Of a DNA stretch of 64,000 bases, positions 61,896 through 64,000 are shown piece by piece. This stretch comes from Hyphomicrobiales bacterium (GTDB lineage: Bacteria > Pseudomonadota > Alphaproteobacteria > Rhizobiales > Rhizobiaceae). The first letter of the stretch is position 1; every line of letters begins with the position of its first letter. The notes under the pieces were generated by a model. It saw nothing but the letters and a program-made list of their open reading frames with translations. It did no database searches and was not told the origin of the DNA. The stretch is from positions 44,548 through 108,547 of the forward strand of contig UEIF01000023.1 of the NCBI GenBank assembly GCA_900468805.1. The letters are read 5' to 3'. Made by a program: the position numbers and the translations under genes.

Positions 61896-62948
61896 ATGGC
61901 AGCCTTACCGAATGCGGAACACGATTTGACCAGCTCCCACCTTTCTTCACCACTGGAAATGCTTGGGTGGACTGAATTCTTCTCAGATCAGGTCCAGCCC
62001 AGCGAAGCGCACTTGATCCCCAGACGCATCGCTTCAGTTCACCGGGCACGCATCGAGGCGATCGATGTCAACGGGCCTGTCGGGCTGAAACTTCCGGCCA
62101 ATACCAACACTGCTGACTACGCGGTGGGCGACTGGGTTCTTGCCGATCCACTGACCGGTATGCTTATCAGCCGTCTTGACCGAAAAAGCGTCTTTCAACG
62201 ACGCCCGGAAGGCGGACGTGGCCAGCAACTTGTTGCCGCCAACGTCGACACTCTGTTTATCGTGACCTCATGCAACGCAGATTTTAATCTTGCCCGGCTG
62301 GAACGTTACCTGATCATGGCCAACCAGGCCGGGAGCAATCCGGTGATTGTGCTGACGAAGGCTGATACCGCTGAAGATGCTGGCATGCTCCAGGCGCAAG
62401 CCGAGGCCTTGCAGCGTGATCTGCCTGTGATCGCCTTGAATGGTCGCTCCGCAGACGCCGTTTCCCTGTTGAGGCCCTGGTGCGGCGTTGGCCAGACGGT
62501 TGCGCTGGTGGGATCCTCCGGTGTCGGAAAATCGACGCTGGTGAACACCATGACCGGCCCTGGCTCTGACACAAGGCAGAAAACTGGCGCCATCCGCGAA
62601 TACGACGCCCAGGGTCGACACACGACCACGGCGCGATCGCTGCATGCTGTTTCAGGCGGCGGCTGGGTCATAGATACACCTGGGATAAGAACGCTTTACC
62701 TGAGCGATGTTACCGATGGTATAGACACCCTCTTTGCAGAAATAACCGAACTGGCGCCGCTTTGCCGGTTTCGCGATTGCACCCACGCACATGAACCGGG
62801 GTGCGCCGTTCAGGCAGCTGTCGCAAGCGGTGCCCTGGACGCTGATCGCTTGGAACGCTGGCGGAACCTGCTTGCAGAAAACCGCGACCGAACACCGGTC
62901 GTGAGCGGACCACGCGGCAACAAGATCGTTCGCAAGAAGAAATACTGA
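61896..62948 (+). CDS. rsgA: Ribosome small-subunit-dependent GTPase RsgA
   Basis: 350 residues. An OB-fold begins the protein. A circularly permuted GTPase domain follows with the order G4 (LTKAD, 153-157), G1 (GSSGVGKS, 206-213) and G3 (DTPG). The zinc site is C-x-F-x2-C-x-H-...-C near residues 287-301 (CRFRDCTHAHEPGC). RsgA helps mature the 30S subunit. The start at 61896 is taken from the family; the upstream frame to 61719 overlaps the 58-residue gene. It lies among stress-type genes and is convergent to the next gene. Confidence 0.9.
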   Translation: MAALPNAEHDLTSSHLSSPLEMLGWTEFFSDQVQPSEAHLIPRRIASVHRARIEAIDVNGPVGLKLPANTNTADYAVGDWVLADPLTGMLISRLDRKSVFQRRPEGGRGQQLVAANVDTLFIVTSCNADFNLARLERYLIMANQAGSNPVIVLTKADTAEDAGMLQAQAEALQRDLPVIALNGRSADAVSLLRPWCGVGQTVALVGSSGVGKSTLVNTMTGPGSDTRQKTGAIREYDAQGRHTTTARSLHAVSGGGWVIDTPGIRTLYLSDVTDGIDTLFAEITELAPLCRFRDCTHAHEPGCAVQAAVASGALDADRLERWRNLLAENRDRTPVVSGPRGNKIVRKKKY

Positions 62949-63038
62949 AAGTTTTGTGCGTTTGTAACGGTGCTCATCGGCGTCAGCGACGATCCGCCAC
63001 CTTGGGGAATTGGCTGGGCCCTGGTCACCGCGTCAGGC

Positions 63039-63284
63039 TCAATGATTGGGTTTGCGGTCAAGAAGAACCTGCAAGCGGCCGCTCCCGCTTGAAATGGGTA
63101 TGTCTTTGAACAACCGCGATATGAGGCGCGGTCGCAGTCCTTGCCTCTCATCGATGAGGAGAAATGACATTCTCTTTATCTCGATCGTGATCACGCCCGC
63201 ATTGTCATGGCGACGATAATTCCCCGAATCGATCGCATGGAATCCGTTTTCCACCGCCCAGGCGGCTATCATGTCCGCGTTCAT
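63039..63284 (-). CDS. Small conserved rhizobial protein of unknown function
   Basis: About 81 residues from an ATG with AGGA five bases before it. The layout (AAWAVENGFHAIDSGNYRR, then VITIEIKRMSFLLIDERQG and a final arm) looks like a small fold with two strands and has homologues, as I recall, in rhizobia. It is convergent to rsgA. No domain is named for it. Confidence 0.5.
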   Translation of the reverse strand: MNADMIAAWAVENGFHAIDSGNYRRHDNAGVITIEIKRMSFLLIDERQGLRPRLISRLFKDIPISSGSGRLQVLLDRKPNH

Positions 63285-63673
63285 CAAGGTCCTGCTTTAG
63301 AGATCTCGGACGCGCTTTTTCTAGCTGTCCTGCTCGTGCAAATCGCTTTGCAGTCCCACGGATACCGTAACTGAAACGCTCTAATCCAGACAAATCCGTC
63401 CAAGATTACAGTTCGCGCTTTGGTGTTGCCAGAAAGACTCGCGGCAATCGGTGCGGATCCGCTGTGGCCCCGCCCCGTTTGGTGCACCTGAGCAAGGTTC
63501 GAGCCGACGCACCTTACATCGCAGCTATTGAAGGAGAATGAAACTTGGTCCCCGCGCTCCCTTTCGATTCCTGACTAGAGCGGCCCTAGCTTTTTTTGCT
63601 GGCGGACGCGAATCTCGAAGGCAGCGTATGTCGACTGCAACTCAATCTTGACCATCGGGAGAATAGCCCAAAA
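63285..63673. other. Intergenic stretch between the small protein gene and the sRNA hairpins
   Basis: No protein gene is supported here. Its right end is the 3' end of the minus-strand RNA, which terminates in the A-run at 63676-63680. Confidence 0.4.
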
Positions 63674-63832
63674 CGAAAAAGCCTGCCGCGGGAGGAGGTG
63701 CGGCAGGCTTTCGAAAGAATTGAACAGCGACTGGGAGGAGGAGTGCCGCTGTTCATACAGACAGCCCTGGGAGGAGGAGTGGGCCGTCTGAACCTCGAAG
63801 CTCTGCGGGAGGAGATGCATCGCTTCGATGCG
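63674..63832 (-). ncRNA. Four tandem CCUCCUCCC-loop hairpins (CcsR/'cuckoo' sRNA type)
   Basis: Read on the minus strand, four successive stem-loops each expose a loop with CUCCUCCC, the complement of the Shine-Dalgarno sequence. In plus coordinates the stems are 63678-63689/63700-63711 (12 bp, perfect), 63722-63731/63745-63754 (10 bp, one mismatch), 63758-63767/63781-63790 (10 bp, one mismatch) and 63796-63806/63817-63827 (with a small internal loop). The loops on the plus strand read GGGAGGAG in all four. The stems share no sequence, so they changed while pairing was kept. The last hairpin is also a terminator. This matches the alphaproteobacterial CcsR or cuckoo sRNA family, which is stress-induced and usually processed into single hairpins. 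The start of the transcript was not identified. Confidence 0.85.
63676..63711 (-). terminator. Rho-independent terminator of the tandem sRNAs
   Basis: The last hairpin (12-bp GC-rich stem) is followed on the minus strand by a run of U (AAAAA at 63676-63680 on the plus strand), the standard form of an intrinsic terminator. It ends the minus-strand transcript of the four tandem hairpins. Confidence 0.85.
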
Positions 63833-63962
63833 GTTATCTATACGCCGACTACGAACCACTTACTATTGCTGATGTTGCACTGCACCCATGCAAGAACGGC
63901 AAGTCGAAAAGATCGGGAAAGATCGATGGCACGACTCGATCGCAGACAGTGGACATCGACGC

Positions 63963-63988
63963 AAAAACGCCCGCATCATCAGCGGGCG
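63963..63988 (-). terminator. Rho-independent terminator of a minus-strand gene to the right
   Basis: CGCCCGC at 63968-63974 pairs with GCGGGCG at 63982-63988. On the minus strand TTTTT follows (AAAAA at 63963-63967 on the plus strand). It ends a gene whose body lies beyond base 64000. In known cases a DUF1127 gene often lies upstream of such sRNAs and could be here. Confidence 0.75.
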
Positions 63989-64000
63989 TCAAGCAGCTTC

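Noticed and set aside
63678..63827. Possible CRISPR array or direct repeat from the recurring GGGAGGAGG
   Set aside because: The recurring bases are loop sequences of four hairpins at unequal spacing, there is no constant repeat of 25-40 bases and no cas gene. The sRNA explanation fits better.

Overview
The window looks like an accessory region (chromid, megaplasmid or chromosomal island) of an alphaproteobacterium of the order Rhizobiales, Rhizobium/Agrobacterium-like. The grounds are the many PAS/LOV kinases with HisKA_2 cores, a DUF982 protein, a CheC/STAS-type chemosensory operon, a MipA/PAP2/GT39 envelope cluster, and tandem hairpin RNAs with CCUCCUCCC loops typical of alphaproteobacteria. 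All assignments come from reading the sequence; no database search was run.

Layout. 1-3 kb: the 3' part of a LacI-type regulator, a membrane-anchored unknown, a decayed VapC-like toxin, a DUF982 gene, an orphan terminator and a perfect 43-nt palindrome. 3.5-11.5 kb: an unknown gene, then a sensory cluster with a PAS-HisKA_2 kinase, a blue-light-type LOV kinase translationally coupled to a single-domain response regulator, and a very large six-PAS hybrid kinase. 11.6-17.8 kb: remnants (GNAT, Ku, a DUF3302-like membrane protein) among intact genes for a lipoprotein, an exported metallo-beta-lactamase-fold hydrolase, a CHASE4-like GGDEF cyclase and a FabMG-like protein. 17.9-28.9 kb: one tightly packed minus-strand chemosensory operon in the order receptor, triple-CheW, CheB, CheR, CheA, STAS-like, CheY-like, CheC, PAS hybrid kinase. 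Its receptor is soluble and carries two signalling tips. It is followed by a receiver that lacks the phospho-acceptor Asp.

29.8-42.7 kb: an EF-G-like GTPase, two sugar-transfer genes (a GINT1-like propeller protein and a GT4), a dead IS3 tail, then an envelope-modification module (GT39, GT2-GtrA fusion, PAP2 phosphatase, MipA). The module lies divergent to an OmpR/EnvZ-type two-component system, and an inverted repeat sits between them. This suggests regulated lipid A/LPS remodelling.

42.7-56.1 kb: a decayed IS110 element, an RND efflux pump with its adaptor, a DUF3313 lipoprotein, a kinase remnant cut off by an IS6-family transposase that carries an in-frame stop, a broken nagB-like gene, a VOC protein, an AraC regulator and a FUSC/DUF1656/EmrA-like aromatic-acid efflux operon. 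56-64 kb: two NmrA-like reductases, an SRPBCC protein, a LysR regulator, a PHB-depolymerase-family esterase, small stress-type genes (CsbD), RsgA and, at the right edge, four tandem anti-Shine-Dalgarno hairpins read on the minus strand (CcsR/'cuckoo' type sRNAs).

The main themes are signal perception (light, PAS ligands, chemosensory array), envelope defence and efflux, in a region with much gene decay. At least nine gene remnants are recognisable.
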